Both the position numbers and the translations under genes were made by a program. A model generated the notes under the pieces. It worked only from the letters and a program-made list of their open reading frames with translations, ran no database searches and was not told the origin of the DNA. Source: Ralstonia pickettii (GTDB taxonomy: Bacteria > Pseudomonadota > Gammaproteobacteria > Burkholderiales > Burkholderiaceae). From it: DNA of 64,000 nucleotides. The DNA lies in assembly GCF_030582395.1 (NCBI RefSeq), contig NZ_CP104381.1, positions 1,612,001 to 1,676,000 on the forward strand. The letters run 5' to 3'. This document shows, in pieces, positions 1 through 8,016 of this stretch (position 1 is the first letter of the stretch; each line of letters starts with the position of its first letter).

Positions 1-1848
1 GTCCAGTGTGGTCGTGTCGAGCGAGCCCAGCAGGACGATCTGCGGGTCGATCTTCGGCAGTTCCCACTGGAAGAAGTAGCGCGCGGCCTGCAGCTTGCCG
101 CGGTAGAAATCGGCGTCTTCGCCTTGGGCGTTCGGCAATGCCTTGGCGGCGGCCAGCGCCTGTTCCAGCCAGATCCAGGCCACGACCACGTGGCCGAACG
201 CTTCCAGATAGACGGAGGCATTTGCCAGCGTCACGCGCGGGTCGCCGGCGGCCCACAGCGTCTGCGTGACCTTGGCCAATTTCTGCGTCGCCATACCAAG
301 CGCACGGCCGTAGCCGACCAGCGTTTCATCGTCGGTTTCCAGCGCGCGGCCCACGGTGGCCTGCACGCGCTCACCGAGCGCGGCGAAAGCAGCGCCGTCC
401 TGCATCACGACCTTGCGGCCCAGCAGGTCCAGGCCCTGGATGCCGTGCGTGCCTTCGTGAATCGGGTTCAGGCGGTTGTCGCGGTAAAACTGCTCGACGT
501 TGTATTCGCGCGTGTAGCCGTACCCGCCGTGCACCTGGATCGCCAGGCTGTTGGCCTCCAGGCACCACTGCGACGGCCAGCTCTTCGCAATCGGCGTGAG
601 GATGTCGAGCAGCAGACCGAGCTTGGCGCGTTTGGTCGCGTCGGTTTCCCCGCGTTCTTCATCGACGAGCTTGGCGCAATACAGGTTCAGGCCGAGCGCG
701 CCTTCCACATACGCCTTCTGCGCCAGCAGCATGCGACGCACGTCGGCGTGATCGACGATACGGATCTGCGGAGATGCTGCATCCTTGCCCGACGGCCCGA
801 CCGGACGCCCCTGCGGGCGATTGCGCGCGTAGTCCACCGCATGCAGATAACCCGTGTAGCCAAGCATCGTTGCGCCCATGCCGACGCCGATGCGCGCCTC
901 GTTCATCATGTGGAACATGCACGCGAGGCCCTTGTGCGGCTCCCCGACGAGATAACCGATCGCCCCTGCGCGCGGCTGGCCGTCTGCACCCTTCGGGCGG
1001 AACTGCGTGCCTTCGCCAAAGTTCAACAGGCAGTTGGTCGTGCCGCGATAGCCCATCTTGTGGTTCAAGCCGGCGAGCACCACGTCATTGCGCTCGCCGA
1101 GCGAGCCATCGGCGTTGACGAGGAACTTCGGCACGATGAACAGCGAGATACCCTTCACGCCGGGAATCAGCTTGCCGTCCGGGCCGGGGATCTTCGCCAG
1201 CACAAGGTGGACGATGTTTTCCGACAGCTCGTGTTCACCGGCGGAGATCCACATCTTGTTGCCGGTTAAACGGTACTGCGCGCCGAGCGGCGATTCGCCC
1301 TCGTACTCGGCCCGCGTGACGATGTCCGAGAGCGATGAGCCAGCCTGCGGCTCCGACAGGCACATCGTCCCGTAGAAGCGGCCTTCCATCTCGGGCTGCA
1401 CGAACGTTTCGATCTGCGCGGGCGTGCCGTGCGCGAGCAGCAGATTCGCGTTGCCGATAGTGAGGAATGGATACGAACTGGTGCCGACGTTGGCAGCCTT
1501 GAAGAAGCCGAAGCCGGCCTTCTCGACCACGGTGGGCAGTTGCATACCGCCGCGTTCAAAGTCCTGCCCGGCGGCCATGAGACCGGCCTTGTTGAAGGCA
1601 TCCAGCGCTGCCTTTACCTCGGGAATGATGTGGACCTTCTTGCCGTCGAAGTGCGGTTCTTCCTGGTCGTTCTTCTTGTTATGCGGGGCGAACAGGTCTG
1701 TTGCGATGCGCTCGCACGTGTCCAGTGCGGCGTCGAAGGTTTCGCGGGAGTGATCAGCGTAACGGGGAATGCGCGTGAGCGATTCGACGTTGAGCCATTC
1801 GTAGAGCAGGAAGCTGAGGTCGCGGCGGGATAGCAGTTTCGAGGACAT
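1..1848 (-). CDS. Acyl-CoA dehydrogenase, long form (3' end outside window)
   Basis: FAD-dependent oxidation of an acyl-CoA to the 2-enoyl-CoA, the first step of beta-oxidation. 616 codons are open from the ATG at 1848 to the window edge with no stop, so only the extreme C-terminus is missing; family members of this long type are about 590-620 residues. The C-terminal half contains YGYTREY and IHEGTHGIQG, the region of the catalytic glutamate in this family, and the middle has the CLSEPQAGSS flavin/substrate segment. It begins MSSKLLSRRDLSFLLYEW, typical of this group. It is the last gene seen in a minus-strand run with the thiolase, nicotinamidase and fadB-type gene, but a 200 bp gap with a palindromic repeat separates it from the thiolase. 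The chain-length preference cannot be read from sequence. Confidence 0.93.
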   Translation of the reverse strand, partial: MSSKLLSRRDLSFLLYEWLNVESLTRIPRYADHSRETFDAALDTCERIATDLFAPHNKKNDQEEPHFDGKKVHIIPEVKAALDAFNKAGLMAAGQDFERGGMQLPTVVEKAGFGFFKAANVGTSSYPFLTIGNANLLLAHGTPAQIETFVQPEMEGRFYGTMCLSEPQAGSSLSDIVTRAEYEGESPLGAQYRLTGNKMWISAGEHELSENIVHLVLAKIPGPDGKLIPGVKGISLFIVPKFLVNADGSLGERNDVVLAGLNHKMGYRGTTNCLLNFGEGTQFRPKGADGQPRAGAIGYLVGEPHKGLACMFHMMNEARIGVGMGATMLGYTGYLHAVDYARNRPQGRPVGPSGKDAASPQIRIVDHADVRRMLLAQKAYVEGALGLNLYCAKLVDEERGETDATKRAKLGLLLDILTPIAKSWPSQWCLEANSLAIQVHGGYGYTREYNVEQFYRDNRLNPIHEGTHGIQGLDLLGRKVVMQDGAAFAALGERVQATVGRALETDDETLVGYGRALGMATQKLAKVTQTLWAAGDPRVTLANASVYLEAFGHVVVAWIWLEQALAAAKALPNAQGEDADFYRGKLQAARYFFQWELPKIDPQIVLLGSLDTTTLD

Positions 1849-1869
1849 GATGTTGGTGGTGCATCCTGT

Positions 1870-1926
1870 GTTTCGTGCCCTGCCCGGGCGAGGGCTTTGG
1901 GTCAACCCCTTGTTTCGTGCCCTGCC
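1870..1926. repeat. Two direct copies of a 15 bp sequence
   Basis: GTTTCGTGCCCTGCC occurs at 1870-1884 and again at 1912-1926, a 42 bp period, just upstream of the acyl-CoA dehydrogenase start. The second copy leads directly into the interspersed palindromic repeat. A related sequence (TTTCATCCCCTGCC) precedes the copy of that element near 33550, so this looks like the outer part of the element, partly duplicated here. Confidence 0.7.
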
Positions 1927-1932
1927 GGGCCC

Positions 1933-1976
1933 GACTCACTTTCTTTGTCTTGCCAAAGAAAGTAAGCAAAGAAAGG
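1933..1976 (+). repeat. Interspersed palindromic repeat, copy 1
   Basis: A 44 bp core that recurs at 33569-33612 (same orientation) and 34009-34052 (inverted). Inside it, ACTTTCTTTG (1938-1947) and CAAAGAAAGT (1954-1963) form a perfect 10 bp inverted repeat around the loop TCTTGC. The match to the copy at 34009 extends further, into GCGCGCCCGAGATGGCGA. It lies between two genes of the beta-oxidation operon, so its hairpin would be transcribed between thiolase and acyl-CoA dehydrogenase. Confidence 0.9.
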
Positions 1977-2021
1977 CGCGCCCGAGATGGCGATCAAGCC
2001 AGCTTTGGCAGAAACAAAACA

Positions 2022-2044
2022 GGCTCCCGTTTTGAGCGGGAGCC
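2022..2044 (-). terminator. Hairpin downstream of the thiolase
   Basis: GGCTCCCG (2022-2029) and CGGGAGCC (2037-2044) pair around a 7-base loop, starting 8 bases past the thiolase stop. In the minus-strand direction it is followed by a T-rich run (GTTTTGTTTC). It could end or reduce transcription between the thiolase and acyl-CoA dehydrogenase. Confidence 0.6.
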
Positions 2045-2051
2045 CGTCTGT

Positions 2052-3230
2052 TTAGAGCACCTCGAACAGGCCGGCTGCGCCTTGGCCGCCGCCAATGCAC
2101 ATGGTCACGACCACGTACTTGACGCCGCGGCGCTTGCCTTCGATCAACGCGTGGCCCACCAGGCGTGCGCCCGACACGCCGTACGGATGGCCCACGGCGA
2201 TGGCGCCGCCGTTGACGTTCAGGCGGTCCATCGGAATGCCCAGCTTGTCAGCGCAGTACAGCACTTGCACGGCGAACGCTTCGTTGAGTTCCCACAAGCC
2301 GATGTCTTCGACCTTGAGACCCGCCTTCTTCAACAGCTTGGGTACGGCGAAGACGGGGCCGATGCCCATTTCGTCCGGCTCGCAGCCGGCCACGGCAAAG
2401 CCGCGGAACACACCCAGCGGCTGCAGGCCTTTGGCAGCGGCCACCTTGCCGTTCATCACAACGGCTGCGGATGCGCCATCGGAGAACTGGCTGGCATTGC
2501 CTGCGGTGATGACGCCGCCCGGCACTGCGGAGCGAATTTTTGCCACGCCTTCAAGCGTCGTGTCGGGGCGGATCCCTTCATCGGCGGAGATCGTGACTTC
2601 GCGGGTCATGAGCTGGCCGGTCTTGGCATCGGCCACGCCCATCACCGTCGTCATCGGGACGATCTCGTCGTTGAACTTTCCGGCAGCAGCAGCAGCGGCG
2701 GCGCGCTGCTGGCTTTGCACGCCGTACTCGTCCATGCGCTCCTTGGCGATGTTGTAGCGCTTGGCGACGTTCTCGGCGGTCTGGAGCATGTTCCAGTAGA
2801 TTTCCGGCTTGTGCTTGTTGAGCCAGCCTTCGGTCATCATGTGGCGGTTCATCTCCTGTTGCACGCAAGAGATGGATTCCACGCCGCCCGCCACGAAGAT
2901 GTCGCCTTCATCGGCAATCACACGCTGCGCGGCCATGGCGATGGTCTGCAGGCCCGACGAGCAGAAGCGGTTGACGGTGGCGCCCGGCACGGTTACGGGG
3001 CAACCGGCACGCAGGGCGATCTGGCGGGCGATGTTGGCGCCCGTTGCACCTTCCGGGTTCGCACAGCCCATCAGGATGTCTTCCACTTCGCCCGGTTCGA
3101 TCTTGGCGCGCTCGATGGCGTGCTGAACCGCGTGGCCGCCCAGCGTAGCGCCGTGCGTCATGTTGAAGGCGCCCTTCCAGCTTTTGGCCAGACCGGTACG
3201 TGCGGTGGAAACGATGACTGCTTCGGTCAT
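2052..3230 (-). CDS. fadA: Acetyl-CoA acyltransferase (thiolase)
   Basis: Thiolytic cleavage of 3-ketoacyl-CoA to acetyl-CoA and a shortened acyl-CoA, the last step of beta-oxidation. 392 residues, the usual length. The nucleophilic cysteine is C90 in NRFCSSG. The C-terminal active-site blocks are [14 protein letters not shown] and [11 protein letters not shown]. The start [12 protein letters not shown] at 3230 is preceded by CGAGGAGCAACACC, a good ribosome site; an upstream in-frame start is unlikely. It lies 60 bases after the nicotinamidase stop and is probably co-transcribed with it and the fadB-type gene. The close family resemblance of degradative and biosynthetic thiolases leaves some doubt, but the fadB neighbour favours a degradative role. 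Confidence 0.93.
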   Translation of the reverse strand: MTEAVIVSTARTGLAKSWKGAFNMTHGATLGGHAVQHAIERAKIEPGEVEDILMGCANPEGATGANIARQIALRAGCPVTVPGATVNRFCSSGLQTIAMAAQRVIADEGDIFVAGGVESISCVQQEMNRHMMTEGWLNKHKPEIYWNMLQTAENVAKRYNIAKERMDEYGVQSQQRAAAAAAAGKFNDEIVPMTTVMGVADAKTGQLMTREVTISADEGIRPDTTLEGVAKIRSAVPGGVITAGNASQFSDGASAAVVMNGKVAAAKGLQPLGVFRGFAVAGCEPDEMGIGPVFAVPKLLKKAGLKVEDIGLWELNEAFAVQVLYCADKLGIPMDRLNVNGGAIAVGHPYGVSGARLVGHALIEGKRRGVKYVVVTMCIGGGQGAAGLFEVL

Positions 3231-3290
3231 GGTGTTGCTCCTCGTATCTGGTGGCGGGCGCACTGCATCGGCAGCGGCCCGGTATCTCTG

Positions 3291-3923
3291 TTATCCGTTC
3301 AAAACGTCTGGCGACTGCAACCGTGCGATGCCTGCATCCGTCATCCGCTGCCACGCCTGCGCAAGCGAACCGTTGAGGTCGATCGCGCGGCACGCATCCT
3401 CGATGACAGCGACCTCCAGCCCCGCAGCACGCGCATCCAGCGCCGACCATGCCACGCAGAAATCCGTGGCAAGGCCAACGCAGAACACGCGCTTGACCGC
3501 AAGCTCGCGCAGGTATCCCAGCAGGCCGGTTGGCGTCTTGCGATCCGCTTCAAAGAATGCGGAGTAGCTGTCGATGTGTGGGTGATAGCCCTTGCGGACG
3601 ATCAACTGGGCATGCGGCACGTCCAGCCCATCGGCCAGCGCCGCGCCGCTGCTGTGCTGAACGCAGTGCACCGGCCACAGCACTTGAGCGCCATACGGCA
3701 AATCGATCGTGCCGAATGGTTCCTTGCCGGGATGGTTGGCCGCGAAAGACACATGCTCTCGCGGATGCCAATCCTGCGTCAGCACCACGCGTCCGAACGC
3801 CTTGGCGAGACGGTTGACGACCGGGATGACCTGGTCGCCGTCCTGCACGGCCAGCGCACCACCGGGCAGAAAATCGTTCTGCACGTCGATGATCAGCAGG
3901 CAGTCGGTGGGCGCAAGTTGCAT
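3291..3923 (-). CDS. pncA: Nicotinamidase (isochorismatase fold)
   Basis: Hydrolyses nicotinamide to nicotinate and ammonia in NAD salvage. 210 residues, full length for the family. The likely catalytic triad is visible as D13 (IIDVQNDF), K111 (VRKGYHP) and C156 (ATDFCV). D51, H53 and H86 (DWHPREH and WPVHC) fit the metal site. Start at 3923, 39 bases after the fadB-type stop and 60 bases before the thiolase, so it sits inside the beta-oxidation operon. That placement suggests a link between NAD supply and the NAD-dependent 3-hydroxyacyl-CoA dehydrogenase step, which is inference. Confidence 0.9.
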   Translation of the reverse strand: MQLAPTDCLLIIDVQNDFLPGGALAVQDGDQVIPVVNRLAKAFGRVVLTQDWHPREHVSFAANHPGKEPFGTIDLPYGAQVLWPVHCVQHSSGAALADGLDVPHAQLIVRKGYHPHIDSYSAFFEADRKTPTGLLGYLRELAVKRVFCVGLATDFCVAWSALDARAAGLEVAVIEDACRAIDLNGSLAQAWQRMTDAGIARLQSPDVLNG

Positions 3924-3962
3924 GGTGGTTCAGTCGCGTCAGTCGATTGATTCGCCGCTCAT

Positions 3963-6044
3963 TCAGCCGTTAAAGCCCTTGCCTTCATCGGCCAGTTTCT
4001 GCAGCAGCGGGGCGACCTTCCACGCTTCACCGTGGTAGCCCTTGCTGTAGCGGTGCATGGCTTGTGCGACGTTGTACAGGCCGACGGTGTCCGCGTAGAG
4101 CATCGGGCCACCGCGGAACAGCGGGAAGCCGTAGCCGGTCAGGTAGACCATGTCGATGTCGGAAGCCTTGGAGGCAATGCCCTCATCCAGGATCTTCGCG
4201 CCTTCGTTGACCAGCGCGAACACCAGGCGCTCGACGATTTCCTCGTCCGAAATCTTGCGGCGCGTGATGCCCAGATCCTTCGAGTGCTGGACGATCATGT
4301 CGTTGACCTGCTGGTTCGGATACGGCTTGCGGTCGCCCGCCTTGTAGTCGTACCAGCCGCCGCCGGTCTTCTGACCGAAGCGGCCCATTTCGCACAGCAG
4401 ATCAGCGGTCTTCGAGTAGACGATGTCCGGCTTGTCCACGGCGCGGCGCTTGCGGATGGCCCAGCCGATGTCGTTGCCGGCCAGGTCGCCCATGCGGAAC
4501 GGGCCCATGGCAAAGCCAAATTTTTCGATGGCCTTGTCGACCTGCTCCGGCAGCGCGCCCTCGTCGAGCAGGTAGCCGGCCTGGCGGCTGTATTGCTCGA
4601 TCATGCGGTTGCCGATGAAGCCGTCACACACGCCGGACACGACCGCCGTCTTCTTGATGGCCTTGGCCAGCTTCATGACGGTGGCCAGCACGTCCTTGGC
4701 GGTCTCCTTGCCACGCACGACTTCCAGCAGCTTCATCACGTTGGCCGGGCTGAAGAAGTGCATGCCGACCACGTCTTGCGGGCGCTTGGTGAAGCTGGCG
4801 ATCTTGTCGACGTCCAGCGTGGAGGTGTTCGACGCCAGGATCGCGCCCTGCTTGACGACTTCGTCCAGCTTCTTGAACACGACTTCCTTGACGCCCATTT
4901 CTTCAAAGACGGCCTCGATGACGAGGTCGGCATCCTTGATGTCGTCATAAGACAGCGTCGGGGTCAGCAGGGCCATGCGCTGCTCGACCTTCTCTTGCGT
5001 GAGCTTGCCTTTCTTGGCGCTGTTCTCGTAGTTCTTGCGGATGGTGGCGACGCCGCGGTCCAGCGCTTCCTGCTTGGTTTCCAGGATCGTCACCGGAATG
5101 CCAGCGTTCAGGAAGTTCATCGAGATACCGCCGCCCATCGTGCCGGCGCCGATCACGGCGACCTTCTCCACCTTGCGCACCGGGGTGTCTTCCGGCACAT
5201 CGGGGATCTTGCTCGCAGCGCGCTCACCAAAGAAGGCGTGGCGCAGTGCGCGCGATTCCGGCGTATTCACCAGTTCGATGAACAGGTCGCGTTCGAACTT
5301 GATGCCGTCGTCAAAACGCTTTTCCACCGCGGCCTGCACGGCGTCAACGCACTTGCCCGGCGCCGGGAAGTTCTTGGCGACGGCCGCGACGGTGTTGCGC
5401 GCGAATTGCAGGAAACCTTGCGGATTGTCGTGCTCGACCTTGCGATCGCGCAGCTTCGGCAGCTTGCCCTCGGCCGCGGCCTTCAGTGCGAAATCGATGG
5501 CACCGGCCATCAGGTCACCTTCGATCATCTGGTCGAACAGGCCGCTCTTGGCCAGCTTTTCCGACGGAATGGCATTGCCGGAGACAATCATGTTCAGCGC
5601 CGGTTCCAGGCCGATGGCGCGCGGCAGACGTTGCGTGCCGCCAGCGCCCGGCAGGATGCCCAGCTTCACTTCCGGCAGCGCGATCTGCGCGCCCGGTGCG
5701 GCCACGCGGAAATGGCAGCCCATCGCCAGTTCCAGCCCGCCGCCCATCGCCACCGAATGGATGGCCGCCACGACCGGCTTGCTGCTCGACTCGACTGCCT
5801 TGATCACGGCATGCAGCGTCGGCTCTTGCGTCGCCTTGGGCGTATTGAATTCGCGGATATCGGCGCCGCCCGAGAAGGCCTTGCCTGCACCGGTGATGAC
5901 GATGGCCTTGACGTTGGCGTCGTCGCCCGCTTTCACCATGCCCTCAACGATGCCTAGGCGCGTGGAGTGGCCAAGGCCGTTGACAGGCGGGTTGCTGAGC
6001 GTAATGACGGCAACGCCGTCCTGGACCTTGTACTCCGCAGTCAT
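3963..6044 (-). CDS. fadB: Bifunctional enoyl-CoA hydratase / 3-hydroxyacyl-CoA dehydrogenase
   Basis: Carries out the two middle steps of beta-oxidation. 693 residues. The N-terminal crotonase domain (about 1-200) has the oxyanion-hole blocks FSGGADI and MGGGLELAMG, plus LPEVKLGILPGAGGTQRLPR. The dehydrogenase NAD-binding site is VIGAGTMGGGISM near residue 300, followed by the two C-terminal dehydrogenase domains (GFIGNRM). The start MTAEYKVQDG at 6044 has AAAGGAA seven bases upstream; the in-frame extension to 6086 lacks a better site. It heads the minus-strand operon fadB-pncA-thiolase. A strong promoter with an embedded palindrome lies at 6156-6184. It could equally be called fadJ-type; the order of domains does not decide. 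Confidence 0.94.
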   Translation of the reverse strand: MTAEYKVQDGVAVITLSNPPVNGLGHSTRLGIVEGMVKAGDDANVKAIVITGAGKAFSGGADIREFNTPKATQEPTLHAVIKAVESSSKPVVAAIHSVAMGGGLELAMGCHFRVAAPGAQIALPEVKLGILPGAGGTQRLPRAIGLEPALNMIVSGNAIPSEKLAKSGLFDQMIEGDLMAGAIDFALKAAAEGKLPKLRDRKVEHDNPQGFLQFARNTVAAVAKNFPAPGKCVDAVQAAVEKRFDDGIKFERDLFIELVNTPESRALRHAFFGERAASKIPDVPEDTPVRKVEKVAVIGAGTMGGGISMNFLNAGIPVTILETKQEALDRGVATIRKNYENSAKKGKLTQEKVEQRMALLTPTLSYDDIKDADLVIEAVFEEMGVKEVVFKKLDEVVKQGAILASNTSTLDVDKIASFTKRPQDVVGMHFFSPANVMKLLEVVRGKETAKDVLATVMKLAKAIKKTAVVSGVCDGFIGNRMIEQYSRQAGYLLDEGALPEQVDKAIEKFGFAMGPFRMGDLAGNDIGWAIRKRRAVDKPDIVYSKTADLLCEMGRFGQKTGGGWYDYKAGDRKPYPNQQVNDMIVQHSKDLGITRRKISDEEIVERLVFALVNEGAKILDEGIASKASDIDMVYLTGYGFPLFRGGPMLYADTVGLYNVAQAMHRYSKGYHGEAWKVAPLLQKLADEGKGFNG

Positions 6045-6155
6045 GCTGGTTCCTTTGGTGATGCGAGGGCCGGCAAATGAGCCCACCGTGCCTCGCGGTT
6101 GAACTGTCTCTCTACTCTCGTTTTTTTAACGCGCGGTAAGGCCGCGACTCGACAC

Positions 6156-6184
6156 AGAATACACAAAATAGCACGGTCGTTCAA
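6156..6184 (-). promoter_or_regulatory. Sigma-70-type promoter of the fadB operon
   Basis: Read on the minus strand: -35 TTGAAC (6179-6184), a 17 bp spacer and -10 TATTCT (6156-6161). It lies about 110 bases before the fadB start. The palindromic motif at 6171-6182 covers the -35 element, which would suit repression. Confidence 0.6.
6165..6182 (-). promoter_or_regulatory. Candidate TetR-type operator of the fadB operon
   Basis: Minus-strand GAACGACCGTGCTATTTT. The same motif with two substitutions, GAACAACCGTTCTATTTT, occurs at 16653-16670 in the acyl-CoA ligase promoter region. The core is an inverted GAAC/GTTC pair spaced by four bases (imperfect here: GTGC). TetR-family repressors such as PsrA and FadP control fatty-acid degradation in proteobacteria; assigning this site to one of them is inference. 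Confidence 0.5.
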
Positions 6185-6401
6185 TTTTTATTTTTGCGCT
6201 GCGCGGCGCCGTCTGGCGGGCGATGCAGCGGCGCCCGGCGGGTTCAAACGCATGTGCCGCAGCATGGATTTTTTGCCCGCTGCGTGACGGTTTTGATAGA
6301 GTCGCGCATTTCGTTCGCCGGTGCCCATCAGGCGCGGGGACGTCTCGTCACATTTTGTCGATTTGATTCGCGATCCGAGCAAAATCGACCACTCTGTATC
6401 C

Positions 6402-7937
6402 ATGTCAGAACACGCTACCCCGTCCTCAGAGACGCCGGGCTTGCGCCGCACCTTGCGCGCGCGCCATCTCACCATGATCGCCATCGGCGGGTCGATCGGC
6501 ACCGGGCTTTTCGTGGCCTCGGGCGCGTCGGTCTCGCAGGCCGGCCCCGGAGGCGCCCTCGCCGCCTACATCCTGATCGGGGCGATGGTCTACTTTCTGA
6601 TGACCAGCCTGGGCGAGCTTGCCGCCTACATGCCGGTTTCCGGGTCGTTTGCCACCTACGGCGCGCTGTACGTGGACGAAGGCTTCGGCTTCGCGCTTGG
6701 CTGGAACTATTGGTACAACTGGGCCGTGACGATTGCCGTTGAGCTGGCGGCCGCGCAGCTCGTCATGCATTACTGGTTTCCCGATGTGCCCGGCGTGCTG
6801 TGGAGCGCTGTGTTTCTCGCCATCATGTTCCTGCTCAACGCCATCTCGGTGCGCGGCTTTGGCGAGGCGGAATACTGGTTCGCGCTCATCAAGGTGGTCA
6901 CGGTCATCTTCTTTATCGGCATTGGCCTGGCGATGATCTTCGGGATCATGAAGGGCGGTCCGCAATCGGGCCTGCAGAATCTGACGATCGGCGATGCGCC
7001 GTTCGTGGGCGGGTTGCCGGCGATGATCGGAGTGGCGATGATCGCCGGGTTCTCGTTCCAGGGGACGGAGCTGATTGGCGTGGCGGCCGGCGAATCGGCC
7101 GACCCGGCGCGCACCATTCCGCGTGCGGTCAAACAAGTGTTCTGGCGGATCCTGCTGTTCTACGTGCTGGCGATCTTCATCATCGGCGTGCTGGTGCCGT
7201 ACACCGATCCGAATCTGTTGTCGACGGAAGTCACCAACATTGGCGTGAGCCCGTTCACGCTGGTGTTCAAGCATGCCGGCCTGGCCTTTGCAGCCGGGCT
7301 GATGAATGCGGTGATCCTGACCGCGGTGCTGTCGGCGGGCAACTCGGGTATGTATGCATCCACGCGCATGCTCTACAACCTGGCCACTGAGGGCCGTGCA
7401 CCGCGCATCTTTGCTCAACTCACGCGCAACGGTGTGCCGCGCAACGCGCTGCTGGCCACGACCGCCGTCGGCGCGCTGTGTTTCCTGAGTTCGCTGTTTG
7501 GCGACAAGACGGTCTACCTGTGGCTGCTGAACACATCCGGCATGACCGGGTTCGTGGCGTGGCTTGGGATTGCCGTGAGCCACTATCGCTTCCGCAAGGG
7601 ACTCGTGGCGCAGGGGCACGATCCGGCGCAGTTGCCGTACCGCTCCAGGTTCTTCCCATATGGCCCGTTGTTCGCGTTCGGGTTGTGCCTGGTCATCACG
7701 CTTGGCCAGAACTACCAGGCGTTCACCAGCGGCACCGTAGATTGGCCGGCGGTGATCGCCACGTACATCGGCATCCCCGTCTTCTTTCTGATCTGGATCG
7801 GTTACCGGCTGGTGCGTGGCGGCGGCATTGTCCGTTACCAGGACATGCACTTCCCTCGCCCGCCAGTGCTGCGCGATTCGCTGGCCGGCCAAGACCCGGG
7901 CCCCGAATTGCCGACCGTGGCAAACAGTACCCAGTAA
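6402..7937 (+). CDS. lysP: Lysine-type amino acid permease (APC superfamily)
   Basis: Proton-coupled inner-membrane amino acid importer of the AAT family, about 12 membrane segments in 511 residues. The N-terminal RHLTMIAIGGSIGTGLF is the hallmark first transmembrane segment. The C-terminal stretch LNTSGMTGFVAWLGIA and HYRFRKG closely resembles E. coli LysP as I remember it, as does ATYIGIPVFFLIWIGYRL. Start at ATG 6402; an upstream in-frame start at 6321 would add 27 residues that do not fit the family. Divergent from the fadB operon and followed 79 bases later by a closely related permease. The substrate (lysine versus another cationic amino acid) is inferred from resemblance. Confidence 0.85.
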   Translation: MSEHATPSSETPGLRRTLRARHLTMIAIGGSIGTGLFVASGASVSQAGPGGALAAYILIGAMVYFLMTSLGELAAYMPVSGSFATYGALYVDEGFGFALGWNYWYNWAVTIAVELAAAQLVMHYWFPDVPGVLWSAVFLAIMFLLNAISVRGFGEAEYWFALIKVVTVIFFIGIGLAMIFGIMKGGPQSGLQNLTIGDAPFVGGLPAMIGVAMIAGFSFQGTELIGVAAGESADPARTIPRAVKQVFWRILLFYVLAIFIIGVLVPYTDPNLLSTEVTNIGVSPFTLVFKHAGLAFAAGLMNAVILTAVLSAGNSGMYASTRMLYNLATEGRAPRIFAQLTRNGVPRNALLATTAVGALCFLSSLFGDKTVYLWLLNTSGMTGFVAWLGIAVSHYRFRKGLVAQGHDPAQLPYRSRFFPYGPLFAFGLCLVITLGQNYQAFTSGTVDWPAVIATYIGIPVFFLIWIGYRLVRGGGIVRYQDMHFPRPPVLRDSLAGQDPGPELPTVANSTQ

Positions 7938-8016
7938 TCATTCCCCGCTCCGCCAGCCGTTTGCACAGCATCCGGCCGGCGCTTTCATTGGGGCGCCCGC
8001 TTCGGCGCTACCGGCT

